DNA of 64,000 bases from Campylorhamphus procurvoides (taxonomy: Eukaryota > Chordata > Aves > Passeriformes > Dendrocolaptidae), in the NCBI GenBank assembly GCA_013396655.1, contig WBMV01003343.1, positions 1,103,253-1,167,252 of the forward strand, given 5' to 3'. This document shows positions 1 to 13,400 of this stretch, piece by piece. The position numbers and the translations under genes are program-made. The notes beneath the pieces are model-generated. The model was not told the DNA's origin. It searched no databases and was given only the letters and a program-made list of their open reading frames with translations. Position 1 is the stretch's first letter. Every line of letters begins with the position of its first letter.

Positions 1-2813
1 AAATGTGCTTTAATTTCTAAAGAGTGTAGCCATCATTTATGGTTTTAGAAGGACTTTCTGTGAGTGCACTGGCATTTTATTGATCAGTGTATTTTTCCTT
101 GTTACTTTGTTTTTTCACATTGAGCATAACCACCTGGGGTTTCTGTTTCAGTTCTGCTGCTTTGCTGTACAGTGTGTGCTCCTGGCAGCTGAACCTGAGG
201 AAGAGGGGTTTCCAAAGAGACCTTGGTCAGGCATATTAGTGTGGAGTGGGGGCAGTGCACTTTGCCAGCATACTATTTCACAGATGAACAGAATGAAAAT
301 TTCACTAGCTTTCCTTCTTAACAAGGAGCTTTACTTCAGGAGCTACACAGTGTCTGAAGAGCTGTGCCCTTTCTGATTGTAGGACTCCATATTGGTATGC
401 TGCCAGCTTCTTGTCCCAGAAGATTTCAGGCAACAGAGGAGGATGCTCCTCCACTTTAAGTCTGATAAGGTTTATATTTCTGGTCATATACACAGGGCAC
501 AGCGAATTGGCAATATTCATCTTGTGTTTTGCCAAGGTGAATTCTCACAGTGTTAAAATGTGAATGCAGTGTATTTTTTGTGAAGTTACCATTTTTGATC
601 TGCAGACAAAACCAGCACGGGCCTGATAGTCAGAGTTCAAATCTCTCTTGATAGGGATGCTGTAGTGTGACAGAGCAGAGAAGGAAGCTCTTCCTCAAGC
701 AGAGAGTGAAGCACATCGAGCACGGGAGCTCAGTGTGAATGCAATCCCATCTTGTAAACCCATAGTCAGAGCGTAGCAAGGACAGTCTCGTGGCTGTGAC
801 TGCCACCCTGTCTGCCTGCGCTGCTCTCTCTTCTAGGCTGGATCATAGCAACTTTTGCATTTTGGAAGGTTTGGTTAGTACAGAATGTGATTGCTGGCTC
901 GCTCAGTAATGTGTTATGTGGAGAGCACAGGCTGGGGAATCCCATGGTTTTCCTTATTTAAAGAAATGAACATTATAAAAATGTGCAATGTTTTACTTTG
1001 TAACATAAAAAGGAGAGAATTACACAACATAGAATTAAATATGGGAATGCTCAAGCAACCAGAAACAATGGGATACATTACGAAAGGGGAAAAAACCCCT
1101 AAACCATAAAAATCAGATTCTTCTTGGTGGAAATCTTACAGAGAAGCAACTTGTTATGTGTTAATATTCCTTGGAAAGGCAGTACTTTGCACAGCTGTTA
1201 GCCACGTAAGAGAAATATGTATATGCACATCCAAGTGTGAATATTCAGTTACTAATCCAGTTTTCCCAAATACTTGGAATGAAGCTTTCAGCAGAACTTG
1301 TTAGATTTAAAAAAAAAAAATCTTCTTGAGAAACTCTATTCCAAAACCTCGATTCTTATTAGGAAACGAAGCAAATTTCTTGTGGCATAAAAATAATCAT
1401 GCTTTGGGTGAAAGCTTTCAAACATATGGCCCACAGAAATAGCAGGCTTCAGAAAGATTTATCTTTAACAGCGTGTAAACAATTTGTCTTTGAATGGTGG
1501 AAGCTGCACATTAGATAAAACGTGTTCTTGCAAAGTGCCATTCCTTGGTAAAAAGTCTTCAGTCTCCATCTTCAGGTGAGACCCTGCAAAACTACGTAAG
1601 AGAATATATAGAATGGTACAGAGATAGGAGAACGGGTAGGAAAGAAGATAATCCCCCTACTACACCTTCTGTTAGTGGCAAGTGAGCATATTCTACAGAC
1701 TGCTTGATCACAGAGTTTGTGGAGTCCTTTTAGTAGCTAGGCTGAATTATGCAGGTGAAAGTACGATTTGTGCATTTTGTCAAACACATAAGCAAGTTTT
1801 AAACTCACCAGTTTGAGTATATTTGATGCTTTTTTTCATAACAGGTTGGACAAAAATAGGCATCTATTGCACAGACATACATTATCTTGTTTTTTCTTCC
1901 TTTGAGATACCTAAAGAAAGGAAGAGACATGACCTGTTTCAACTTTGTGACTAAACGAATAAAATATAGTTGTCTAATGAGGCCCATGGTATCTTTTCAT
2001 AAAGACTTTAGGTAGCCAGCCTTTGTGTCACTGTGCAATCTTTATGGTTGCAGGAGCTTAGCAGGAAGCTTAGAGAGCTTTGCCTGTGTTTTGCTGCTTT
2101 TCTCATCAATGCCTTAATGCCTGCTGATTAAGGGATCATAAATCTTTGCAATATTAGCAGAGGAGTCCATTTCCATAGCAAATTACAACATTTGCCTGCC
2201 TCCTCCTAGCTGTTATCACACATGTATGGCAGATACTTGTATGTATCATTGTCACACACATGCCATATATTCTGTACAATGAATGCTCTCTCCCTGGAAA
2301 CCTGAATCTCTTACCACTGCTAGAGAGTAGCCTTTACTCTTAAGGTCAACTGACTTGGCAAGTCAGTGAGTTAATGGGTCTGAAAAGATTATCCTAGACC
2401 AAAACTGATGTAAACATTCTCCTTTCAATGTAGAATGTATGGGCTTGGATGCCTTTCATCTTTTGCTGCACATTCCAGATGTTTGCTTCTTTCCTCTCAT
2501 CGTATATACATGATGGGATAGATAATGTACTGAGTTCAGATTTATGTCTAGTGCATGATGTGTTTGTACTCTGCTTCACAGCACCTTCTTTTTCCCTTTT
2601 ATTTCGGAAAGAAGTACCTTAAAAGCCTTTTTTTAATTCAGGTTTGATTTGTTTATTCAATGCTTTCCCAAAGCAGTCTGGTTAGAGTTCCTCATTCCCC
2701 TTCATTTCCTCTGCTGTTCCCCTGCTACATATCTGCTTTTAGTCCAGGGTGATTCTGTGGCTTGGTTGCTTTCAAAAAGCAGATCTCAAAATTGCTTTGG
2801 AAAGATCCTTGTT

Positions 2814-2883
2814 AAAAAAAACCCCAAAAAATAAAAAACCCAAAACAAACAACAACAACAAACCCAAAAAACAACCCAAAACC
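2814..2883. repeat. A-rich low-complexity tract (A/C only, CAA and CCCAAA units)
   Basis: About 70 bases made almost only of A and C, with runs of A, AAC/CAA triplets and CCCAAA units. It could be the decayed A-rich remnant of an old insertion or a simple expansion. No transposon body is recognisable upstream. Confidence 0.8.
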
Positions 2884-3151
2884 ATAACAGATTTTTAGCT
2901 TGATTTGACAATTAAATCCTAGTTTCAATTTTTCTCCAGGTGATGCACTAACATGTATCCACTATTTAAGATTATGGGGAACATCCTAAAGTTACAGTGG
3001 GTATTCCAGTTTTTACCTTTCACTGAATGTCAACAGCCCTTCATGGCTAAACACTGTTAAAATTTTTGTGGCTTTTTTTTTTCTTTTTGTGTTCAACCTG
3101 AAGGACTTTGAAGCTGAACTGCTGTTAACTTCTCTGGTATATGGACAATGG

Positions 3152-3182
3152 TTTTTTTTTTTTTTTTTGATTTTTTATTTTT
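3152..3182. repeat. Poly-T tract
   Basis: A run of 17 T, then GA, then another T-rich run. A smaller T-rich tract lies about 80 bp upstream. These are low-complexity sequences; the exact length may be affected by assembly slippage. Confidence 0.85.
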
Positions 3183-4501
3183 ACCAAAGAGGCATGATAG
3201 ATCTATTATTAAGTGTCAGAATCCACAGACCACATTTATTCCTCCCTTTTCCTGTTTTCTCAGTCTTTTTCATTTTGCTGTGGCTATCTAGAATAGATTG
3301 TTTTTTTCCTCAACTCAAGGAGCCTGCAAACACACTTGATGCAAAATGAAAATGTGTACTTGGGTATCAACAAAAGGTATTTAAAGAACAAGGAAATGGT
3401 TTTGAGCTAGTTATAACACCACCTGGAAAATATGGTTATTATTTCAGTCAACAATTTGAATTGTTATATATATTGTTACTCTTTAATTAGACAACTGTGT
3501 TGTCTAAGTATGCATCTATTTATCATCTTTAGAAAAACTATTTTGGAGGGTGTTTTCCCCACAGCTTTCTTGATTCCGCACAATTCCACCAGTTTCTGTT
3601 AGTTTTTTCTAAATTCTACATACTCTTGTAATTACTGTCCCTTGCTCTTCCACCCACTACTGTCCACTCTGGGTAGGGGCAATTTGGTGCCTTCTTGCTT
3701 TAGTAGCAGGGAGTTTTTAATCAGGGAATTTTTAGTTTTTTGATTTTGGCATACGGAGTGACTTATTTCCTAGGCATGCAAAGTATTTGTGAATTACCAT
3801 GATATGTAGCCTTGGTTTACCTGAACCCTTAATATACTTTCCATTAAGCTTAGCTGACTGATTCCATGGCTATGTTTCCTCTCTTGAGTTTTAGGAGAAA
3901 CAAGATTCAAAATTCTTGAAGAACAAGAAGTTATTCAGGTGTCTTTGAATTAAAAACACCATATAAGAAAGGGATATGTGGGAGGGAGCAGTCACCTGGC
4001 ATGCACAGAGGAGCATCCTCTGGGTTCCCTTGGTGTGGTTCTGCCTTCCTGCACTGCTGGAAGTTGCTCCCCATGTAAAGTGAGCTGGAATGTGGCTTGC
4101 TATCTTGTGTTATTTGGACCCGTCTGTTGCGTGAATGGATATTTATTTATGCATTTATTTGTAGTTACTTGATTTTAAATTAAGTAGCCCAAGTTTAGGG
4201 TGAATGAACCTGAAATTTAGATTTGAGCGTCAGAGAGCATTTTATCTTGGGTTATTTTCTTATTTTTCCAAGACTCCAGTTGTAAAATATTGCTCTGGAA
4301 GTTTACCATGTGAATTTTGGCATCACTTGCTACACTAATTGAGATAAATTGCTTCAGAATTTAAAGTTCAGTCCTCTAACTGGTGGCATTTGGGAAGGGC
4401 TTTGCCAGCAGTCAGGATGTGACAGTCAGAGGTCTATGGGCCCTGGCTGACCATGCCCTTTCTAGGCCCCTATCCCATACATGGGGATACACTCTTTAGG
4501 C

Positions 4502-4531
4502 TGGCTAATTGGCCAAGTTGGCTAATTGGCC
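4502..4531. repeat. Short tandem motif: two GGCTAATTGGCC copies 17 bp apart
   Basis: The 12-mer GGCTAATTGGCC occurs at 4503-4514 and again at 4520-4531. Each copy contains ATTGG, the reverse complement of the CCAAT box, and each is nearly palindromic. The first copy reads TGGC-N6-GCCA, resembling an NFI full site but with a 6-base spacer where the usual one is 5. Whether it is bound by anything is unknown. Confidence 0.6.
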
Positions 4532-6430
4532 TCAGTGCCAGCCAAAGCTTCGCTTCTATAAAGCTGTCCTGAGCTGCTCAGTATAAACAGGCATTTTAAT
4601 TCTGCTGTTCTCTTCTAGAATGTCAGAGTGGCAGGCTGCAGGGAAGGGGATGTCTGTGCATGCACCTTTAAAACACTGTTAGGTGCAGAAATCAGTGTAT
4701 AATTCCTGCTGTCTGTATTAACAGGTAGATTTGGCCATGCACCCTCCCGCTACCTCTCACTGTCTTTTGAGCATGGTAAATGGATAAAGGGAATTGATTG
4801 TCGTCTTAAAATTGTGTGCTTGCATCTCTGTTGCCCTGGTCTGACGTAGGAAATGTAAACTTCTTAGCTCTTCAGAAAATACTATAAAGGCTTATATCTA
4901 GCTACTGGAAAAAAATTAAAAGTAGCACTCTCAAAAGATAACACATGGAGACTAAGAAATAAATAAAAACTACAGGTTAAGTGTACACAGTGGTGAATTT
5001 TAGCTTATGTATTCTGGGCTTTTAAGATACACTTTTGCCGAGAAATGGGGGAGGATTGTATGCTTCCTCTTCATATACTTTTTAAAGGATAAATCACCTT
5101 TATCATGTGATCAATTTGTGTATCTATATATGACTGTATAATATTTTTAAATTGTTTAAACAAATTTTACCTGCTGAAACGATAATTTTTTTTCTCATAA
5201 TTTCTACATTTCTCAGAAATTGCCAAATCACCTTACAGTTTTAAATATTTGATTTGGTCAGCCTATAAGAATTATGTAAATTATCTCTGGAGAAAGAAAG
5301 AAATTCATAAGAAATGCACTGTCAGACTGAAAGAAACTTGCAGTAAATGAATTGCCACACTTAAAGGGGCTTGATTATATTATTTCCTTTGGCAGTTTTC
5401 TAAGTGTTTGCAGTGAATTCAGAATCACTCTCAACACATCTACTATATAAGCCTTTGCTTCTCGGGGCCGTATTATTTGAAAGCTGAAATTTATATCTGT
5501 TACACTGCTGTGTATGAAAACATGAATTAAGGGTACTTAAGGAACTCAGCAACTGTGATTGTCTGCAGAGTAGTTCTCCATTAATATCTTAAGTTGGTTT
5601 GGTGCCTAATCTGCTTGGCCAATCCATTAACTCCTGTTTAATCCAGTTTTTAGTAGCTTCTTGTTTGTCTGCATGAGCCTTCTGTGAGAGGAGAAGGCAA
5701 GCTTTAGATGGGGTGCTCTGTAGCCCCTGGCCATAGCAGTTATGGATGTAGGGCCCAGAAAAGCCCTACTGTCTCAGGTGTCACATGAACCTGTGATATG
5801 GGGTCATTCTGCTGCACTGAGTCAAGGACTGATGGTTACAAAACAGTGAGTCACTTGAGCAAGTATAAGCTCCCATGAAATTCTCTCTTTATATTTGCTG
5901 TGTTTTCCATCACAGTGTGGGAGTATTATCAGCTAGTGTTCTTATCTTCAACACTATACTTTCCCATTCTAAATATAATGAATTAATATTATGTTAAGAT
6001 AATGAATATAATACTACATTTCAATAAACCCAGTTTTTAACTTTTGCTGTACACAGTTAAAATACCAAAACTGGAATTATGCTAAGGCATAGAGATGGTG
6101 TTCTCTTGTTGATCCTAAAACTTTAAGGCTTTAGGGATGTTTGTTCATGTGATATGATGAGATTGTAGTATCACAGAGAATGTTTTCAAGCCTTTAATGC
6201 AAAGATCAAGGGTCATGTTTTACAGATTTTAATTTTCTGTAGTTGACTGAAAGGTAAAACTTGTTTTTCATGCTTTGAACTGATGTATTTCATTCTGGTT
6301 TTAAAACTTAGAAGTCTTCTGTATAACAACTTTCATATCAACTTGCTTACATTGTGAAACATACAGTCAATGTTGCAAGCATGTGTTTGGTTTTACATTA
6401 TGATATATCCTGTTTCTTTGGTTTTCAAAA

Positions 6431-6463
6431 TTCTAATGCAGCTTTTCCTTTCTCCTGTGACAG
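6431..6463 (+). other. FHOD3: Branch point, polypyrimidine tract and 3' splice site of exon A
   Basis: The exon is preceded by a pyrimidine-rich run (6441-6457) ending in TGACAG, with the AG at 6462-6463. The likely branch point is in TTCTAAT (6431-6437), with branch A at 6436, 28 nt before the exon. Another AG at 6440-6441 is only about 5 nt from that A, which is normally too close to be used as an acceptor. Confidence 0.75.
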
Positions 6464-6569
6464 GATGACAAGGACTTGGTGCATGAGTTTGTTGTCGCTG
6501 AAGGTCTGACTTGCTTAATCAAAGTGGGTGCAGAGGCTGACCAGAATTATCAGAACTACATCCTGAGAG
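6464..6569 (+). CDS. FHOD3: FHOD3 internal exon A (start of FH3/DID armadillo region)
   Basis: This internal coding exon has 35 full codons plus the first base of a 36th, entering in phase 0 and leaving in phase 1. It begins Asp-Asp-Lys-Asp-Leu-Val-His-Glu-Phe and continues through [12 protein letters not shown] to NYQNYILR. I recognise this as FHOD3, a diaphanous-related formin whose C-terminal FH2 domain assembles actin filaments in the sarcomere and whose N-terminal GBD/FH3 region controls its activity. The segment lies at the start of the armadillo-like inhibitory domain, near residues 135-170 by my memory of the mammalian protein. The choice over the paralogue FHOD1 rests on remembered differences in this stretch, where FHOD1 has a more diverged SEGLSCLI-type sequence. 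Splice sites are CAG|GAT and GAG|GTAAGG. In the reading frame an in-frame TGA lies at 6458-6460 and another stop follows soon after the donor, so the open stretch matches the exon closely. No start codon is expected here. Confidence 0.95.
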
Positions 6570-6575
6570 GTAAGG
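6570..6575 (+). other. FHOD3: 5' splice site of exon A (GTAAGG)
   Basis: The donor reads GAG|GTAAGG, close to the vertebrate consensus. It leaves a phase-1 end that is completed exactly by CT at the start of exon B, restoring an alanine codon. Confidence 0.9.
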
Positions 6576-7315
6576 GAAGTGTTTCCAAAAGTTGATTTTA
6601 TTGCTTGGAAGCTCTCACAGGTCTGCAGCAACTTGCCATGGAAGTGTCTTTGAACATGCTTCTCAGTCTGGTCCTGCTTCTTGCACGTTATGCAAGAAAA
6701 TTAAGGGAAGCTTAAGACTTATCACTGAGCAGAATTAATTGGAATATTTGGAATATTGATAATCTCCCCATGGCCCACCTTTTCTTGTAGATTATAGTGC
6801 AAATCTGTAATTCTAAGAAAGAAAAGGCATTCTAAAGCCTTCACTTGGTAACTGTCAGAGGGCACAGAAGAAAATAACTTGCTGGAGTGTGATCATCTTT
6901 TACAAAGGAGCTGCTGTGAGCAGGTTGCACTCAGCAATGGAACCATTCTGTGGCCAGTGTTTCTCTCCTGTTCTTGCCAGCGATGGGTGGCTGTTGACCT
7001 GCCAAGTACAAGGGTTTTCTCCATGCTGCTTAGACTGTTCAAAAGTACCATGGAAATACAGAGGGGCGGCACCCAGCCTGCACGGTCACCTTACTGGGGG
7101 ATGTATTTTTGTATCCCTTCTGTCTTTTGTGGTGCAGCAGAATGTAGCATCATCAGTACCTATGGATATCATGCAGTATCTATGGAATAAACAGTGAGAA
7201 AATCATACCTTAATGGATCAGTTGGCTGGAAACAAAATGGCCATAGATGCTTTCAGAAAATTCAGACTGGAAGCAAATTAAAAATGCTGTATAGGACAGT
7301 CTAGCCTTCAGTCTA

Positions 7316-7372
7316 GGAACCTTCCCATTCCTCTCCCCTCTCACCCTCTCACCTCTTGTCCTCATATCCTAA
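7316..7372. repeat. Pyrimidine-rich tract (C/T)
   Basis: About 55 bases of almost pure pyrimidine on the plus strand, with CCTCTC and CACCTC units. It is low complexity. It is not followed by an AG and exon-like sequence, so it is not treated as an acceptor. Confidence 0.55.
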
Positions 7373-9210
7373 TGCATCTAGAATTCAGAGACATAGAATG
7401 ATCTCTTTCTTGTTGTGGCTCCCAACAGCTTGGAGTCCATGATGTAAGGTTAGAAATTTTCCACTGAATTCAACCAATGATAAAGCAGACCCTTGGTGCC
7501 AATGTCCACAGCATCATACTCATGAAACTGCAAGCTCATCCTGTTGCATTGTTATTGACAAGTCATTACAGCTTGTTCAAAATAAATATAAAAACATACA
7601 AACAAAACAATAACAAAAACTATATAGAAGTATGCCATAAAGTTAAAAACATTTTAGGAAGCTGCTTTTAGAGATTATCTTCTGAAATCAGGTCCTTTTT
7701 CCCCCTTATTTTGCTGCTGTGGGAAGCTGACGTTTCTCTCTGGGTAGTGTATCCTGGCATCCTTTACAATAATTTGATTTTTCTCTGTGATGTGGGTTTT
7801 ATTTCAGAAACAAAATTGGTCTTGATTGTCTTTCAGGAAGTTCAAAGCTTGTTACAACTCCAAGATTATGTCAGCTGGTTTGCAGTTCCAGGAGCCAGCA
7901 TGTACTTTCTGAATAGGTCTGCATGTACAATAAGATAAAGACAGGTTTGGAAGTACAGTATAGCCAGATAATCTTATCCAAATATATTGAGGAGGGTGCT
8001 GAAAAGAAACATTAAATACGTCATGTAAGAGTGTTTCTGATATATTATTTTTGGAAGATCATAGTGATTGGTTAGTTGGCTTTTTTTATTACAGTTGTGT
8101 GTATTTATTGCAGTACTGCATTTTACCAAACTTGAAGTATTGGTGAGTAGGTGAATAAATTTTACTGAAGGTACATCACAGTTAGCACTGATGTGGTCCC
8201 ATAAGCTTTAAACTTGATTTTAAGTAATGCAGATTTGAGAAGTAAAAAGTAGTCTTTGTCTAGAGTTTTTGTGCCGTGCTGCTGTGGTGTCCTTGTTCTG
8301 CATATCCTTTTGAAATGGAATACATTCTCTGTATTTTCACTGCATTTAACCTAAATAATAAATGGATGGGATTTCTCCATTGTTCCATATTCTGGCAATA
8401 TTTCTCCAGCACCTTCATTGTAATACCCTATTTTCCTCTTGCAATCCTAACACAGCTTGCAGGGCTTGTGACAGTAAGTGGCAGCCTTAGGCATGGCATT
8501 GCGTCCTCTGTTTCCAGGGCTCACCCACACGGGGCTGCCTGTCGTCTCAGCTGAGCAATTTCCAAGTCTTTCACACGAACTTGCTTGACTGTTTCATCAA
8601 GAAATAACTCTGTACCTGGAAGGAAAAATTGGCTGGAAATATATGTGTGCTGTAGGTGGTTTAGTGTGTTCAAGGTACAGGTTATTTTTTGTCAGCTTTC
8701 CTTTTTCCAAAAGTCTGCATTGTTTCACTCTAATGTTTCCTGGTTGTGAATTTCTGCTTAGGGGTTTTGACTTGGTTCAAGCCAGACTGAGCTGCCAAAA
8801 ATGACTAAATATGAGTCACAAAAATTTCAGTTACTTTAATGGGTAATGAAGAGGAGGTAAATGTGGCTTTTACATACAGTGCTGAGAAATCTATAAGGTT
8901 TATTGTCAAGTGCTAAGGAATGACTTTGTTTCTGCTCAGGTCCCCTGAACTGGGGCTGTTTGACAGTAGATTTCCCAAAGTGTTCTCTTTTGTCCAGTCT
9001 ACAGCCTGGAAACCAACAGTAGCCAGGACTTCTCTCAAGAGTTACTCTTCTGAAAGACTAGTTTAGAAAACAGCTTTTTTTCTTCCCTACTTATCAGTTC
9101 TTCAGCTTAAATTTATTCTTCAATAGCCTTCTAATTATTATGGATGTCTAAAGAAACTGTGTTTTGAGGAGTTTTTTTCCCCATGGAAACAGTCCTGTTT
9201 TCCTTTTGTT

Positions 9211-9250
9211 ACTTCCCCCCTCTTTCTTTCTTTTTTTTTTTTTTTCCTTT
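9211..9250. repeat. Pyrimidine tract with (CTTT) units and poly-T
   Basis: A C run, then CTTT units, then about 15 T. It is simple-sequence DNA. Confidence 0.8.
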
Positions 9251-10300
9251 GATGACAAGGATCTATAGGGATGATGAACTTTACTGATACCACTGTAGTT
9301 AAAAATTTCTGTCCCAGTTGCAAGACTGCAGTATGGCGGATGTTACCTAAATATTAAAAAATAAATGGAAATGTGATAAAGGTAGATGAAAACATCCACA
9401 GCTGATGAGGATTAATAAAATTCTTATCATAATTTGGAAGATTCTTTGGATATAATTTTTAGATCATTTGCTCCTTGCACAGAGTGAGAAAACAACACAT
9501 GAAATGCCATGGCTGAGCATATAGTAATTAAATTGCTAGAAATACTGTAGTCTTCATGTTTTCTGATAAATTAGATAGTACTGTTGAGAAGGTGAGAAAG
9601 AAAAGCAGCTTGCATAGACCAAGGCCTAATTATTTTAAAAATATACTTAATAAGTAAGATAGGAGAGTTCAGGGATGACGTTGCTGTGATGTGACTCTGG
9701 TGTGAGAGGTTCTGCCTGGTGGGGTCTGTGCTGTCTGTCCCTCAGATCCAATGAGGAGGTTGTCAGAAGGTCATTCATCCTCTTTTGTACAGAGTAATTG
9801 TGCCCTTGGATCCCTATTTGCCTGCTTATGAATTCAGATCAGTATTTAGAGGTGTTCATAATTAGATTAAAGCTAGAGTTTGTTCTTGTGGTCTGAAAGC
9901 ACAAGCCATGTGTCCCGTCTGAGCAGGCAAAGGCCTTGACCTTGCTACAACACAAAATTTCAAAGAGCTAAGGTTGAGGAAATAAGAGGACAGCCGTCTG
10001 TGCTTGTATGAGACCATGTTTAAGTCAAATTCAGCTTTTGGATGTAGCTCTCTGATTTATTGACAGCTGTGTGCTTTTATGGGGAATCACAATTTGAATT
10101 TCAACTCCAGATGAGAGATGGTTTCAATTTTGTTGGAGGGTTTTGAATTTTTAGTGTTTGGTTTGCTTAAAGCATAAATAAAGAAAAACAAGTGCTTGAA
10201 AAAGCCTAAGACTTATGATTTGAAGTAATATTTGTGCTTTAATTTAACTTCTCCTCTGTAACCCCCAAACCATTATTCTAATCTAAAATTAAAGATAAGT

Positions 10301-10445
10301 AGAATCACAGAAGCATTTAGGTTGGAAAGGACACTTAAAGTCATTTGAGTTGAACCATTAACCTGTCACTGCCAAATTCACCACTAAACCATGCCCATAA
10401 GCACCATGTCTACGCATCTTTTAAGTGCCTCCAGAAACAGGTTAG
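10301..10445 (-). mobile_element. CR1 LINE fragment (3' end), minus strand
   Basis: It begins AGAATCACAGAAG and continues TTTAGGTTGGAAAGGACA, the reverse complement of the CR1 3' end. It then runs through a diverged region containing CACCACTAAACCATG and GCATCTTTTAAGTGCC, as in common avian CR1 subfamilies. It is a 5'-truncated dead copy of about 145 bp, as is usual for this family. No coding capacity remains. The subfamily was not determined. Confidence 0.9.
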
Positions 10446-13400
10446 CCAAAACTTCAGTAATTTGTATTTAATTCAATAATCTGTGCAGAAGACTAAGTTG
10501 CAATAGCACCAGTTGTGGGGTTTCCTGTTACAGGCCCACTGCACTTCTGATAAAGTGATAAAGTCCTGCATGTTTCTACAGATATTTGTGCAAGCACAGA
10601 AGATTAAGATAATGGTCCTGGTTAAGGGATCTCTGACATTCTCCAAGGGACAGTGACATACCATTTAAGAAGATTAAGGGTTGACATGTTCATACACAAA
10701 GTCAACACCATCTTTAGACTGATAGAACAGCAGTTTTATTATGCCATACATTGTTTTCCTTATAAATAGTAAATGTAGTTTGTTTCAGAACTGAATTTGT
10801 ACAGGCATGATTTAGTCTTCATGCAGGTAGTGTGCATAATAATGTTCTTATTTTATTTTTCCTCCTGGTTTTGCAAGGCTTTCAAGGACTTTTAAGTATT
10901 TTTATGAGGGACTTTTACCAGGAAAGTCCTCTATGAGTCCTAAAATGTAAATAGGAAAGAACTAAGTATCTTAAAACACTAAAACCACATGTGAAAAGGA
11001 ACTTCAAGGCATATTCTGATTTTTGCTATGTTTAAATTATCAGAGATCCATTAAAACAATTCCCTTCTAGCCCGATAGTTGCAATTTGCACAGCTGTGAA
11101 CTGCCAGTGATGGAGAAGTTCCCAAGAAAAGCAGTGACTATCCAAAGTAGAGCAATGGGAATTGAGGAGCCTGAAATTTTCCAATCCCTCACTGAGGCAT
11201 GAGAATGGGGGAATCTTTTGATACCTCACCTGTCCAGCTGGTAAATGGGAGACAATCTTTGCACAGCGTTGGATGGAGAGAAAGGATGTGGGTGTATCTG
11301 GGTAGTTACCCTTTTAGTGACCTCAGCTTCCTACTGCAGCAAGGTAATTGCAAATCTGTATTTTGCATGTGCTTTTAATTATACAGTACAGCATAGCTGA
11401 CAACAATAAAAAATGGAACGAAATTGCTGTAAGAGCTACTAGTTGTAAAGCAGAAAGTGACTTTGCTGTTGGAATTAGGAGATGCTGAGCTGTTTGGCAG
11501 GGTGGTTGAACATGCACAGGAGCCACCAGCGGCAGTCAGAACCCCAGGCAGGGGGTCAGGTTTCTAAATGAGCAGGCAAATAGCTCAATCACTGACATGT
11601 ACCAAAGCCACCGATGATTAGGCCTATTTATAAAGCCAGAGGCACATGATCCCACCTGCATGCCAAGTTTAGAACTAAGGGCTGTGCTGCATATTCTGGG
11701 AAATCAGATTAAATTCCTGAAACGACTCAGTGCTGGATGGTAAAAGACCATCTGGTTACTGTCTGTCACCAGGATACTGTGTGTGCCCCTAGATGTCAAG
11801 GAGCTAGAGGAAGTCGAAGGTGAGGGTGAGGTTTTGCAAGCAGGCAGTGGAAGCTGCTGCTGATAACCCTTTCGTTCTGAAAGCCAGACATGAAGTTATC
11901 AGTGAGCTGGTGGCATTTCTGCATCGAGCCAACTGCTACTAGGAATGCTTGGGGTTTGTAACTGTGCTCTCTGTAATGGGAGGATGATCCATTTCCAGGA
12001 ACTGACTCGCTGTTTTTATCAAAAAGACCCCTCGTTATTTACAAGGACATGAATATTTCCAGTGCTCTTGAACTTTCCTCCCTCAACCTGATAAATTACG
12101 TGGCTTTGACCTTTTGCATCAAAGGTTAGATATTAAAAAGCATTTAGCATGAAGAAGCACGTTCTTCTGCAGTAAATGTGTGTGAATCATTTGCAATAGA
12201 TGTATCTATTTGAAGCAGGGTTTTTGTAAATAACAAAAGACTAGAAGTAAAGTCTGTGAGAGGCTATGTCTACGCTTACTGTTTGGTATTACGGCAGTAA
12301 AACATATGTTAATGTAAGTTTAGAAGTGAAAAGGGAGCTAAAATTGAACACTGTGCATACCTTTGCATTATTCCTATTTCAGTGTGAACTGGAGAACTGT
12401 TTAAAGTTTTCCAGCTGTAGAAAAGTATCCCAGCCCCAAGTAAATAGGAACAGGCAGCACTTGATTAGGCTTACCTTTGTATTTATTTCTTTTCTTGAAG
12501 CCAAGTATGAAAACTTTACTCTCTTTTATAACCTTCAGTGTGCAGGTAGCCATGTGCAACTGTGAAGTTCCTCTGTATATCTCTACATATTTGTCTTCTT
12601 GTGTGCAGTCCTTTAAAATTATGTTAGCTTCTCAGTTTATCTCAATGTAGCTGTAATAACAGCCTGTGCTTTAAAAAGAAATTTGGTTCCTATATCTTGA
12701 TTACTTGGGAATGTTGTTTCTGAGAGACTTGCTGGCACAGTCTCCCTGTAAATTCAGTTCTTTGATCTTTCTTTTGAGTCTTTCAGAAGGCTTTTCAGGG
12801 TTGGACGCTTACCCTGTGGGCATTTCAACATTCATATCCTTCATTTTTATGCTGGACATCAAATCACAGTTCCCACAAAGCCATACCAACAGATGGCAAC
12901 TCCACCTGGAAGCTGTTATTCCCACATCATATAGGGCAGGCCCACATGGAGATACAACCTAGGTTCCCTACCACCACTACCAAAAAAACCCAAAGCAAAA
13001 TCCACAAAACCACAGTTGTGTTAGCAAATTAGTAGCAGATTGGTGTAGCAGTGCTGATAAGATCTGTTAATGTGCAGCATTGCTGAGCTGAGGTACAGTG
13101 TGGCTGTGATGCAGCCATGCCATCTCTGTGAAATGGACTACACTGCCAGCTTTCCACCAGTGAATTTTGTAGGTACTATTTGTTGTAGTTCATTTCAAAA
13201 GTAACAGTCCTGAAAAATCAGACCTATACCTCGTAGACCTATAGCTCTTCCTACTACATATGCAGAAACCTCAACATATGCCTCTTCTTGAAAAGCCATG
13301 AAATGACAAAATGCAAATAGATTTGGCATCCTGATTTATGAACCTTTAAGATTAGAAATACTGAGATTACAATGCTCTTTGTTGTACCAGAAAAAAAGAG

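Larger units (their letters stand above)
1..6463 (+). other. FHOD3: FHOD3 intron, 3' part (upstream of exon A)
   Basis: This stretch is the downstream end of the intron before the first recognisable exon. I looked for the preceding FHOD3 coding segment, which should end in a leucine/lysine-rich helix just before Asp-Asp-Lys-Asp, and did not see it, so that exon probably lies outside the window. The stretch is AT-rich, with stop codons in all frames. Open frames reach only about 100 codons and resemble no family I know. It holds an A/C-rich tract at 2814-2883, T-rich tracts near 3070-3182 and a 17-bp-spaced tandem motif near 4.5 kb. The strand is given as that of the inferred host gene. Confidence 0.8.
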
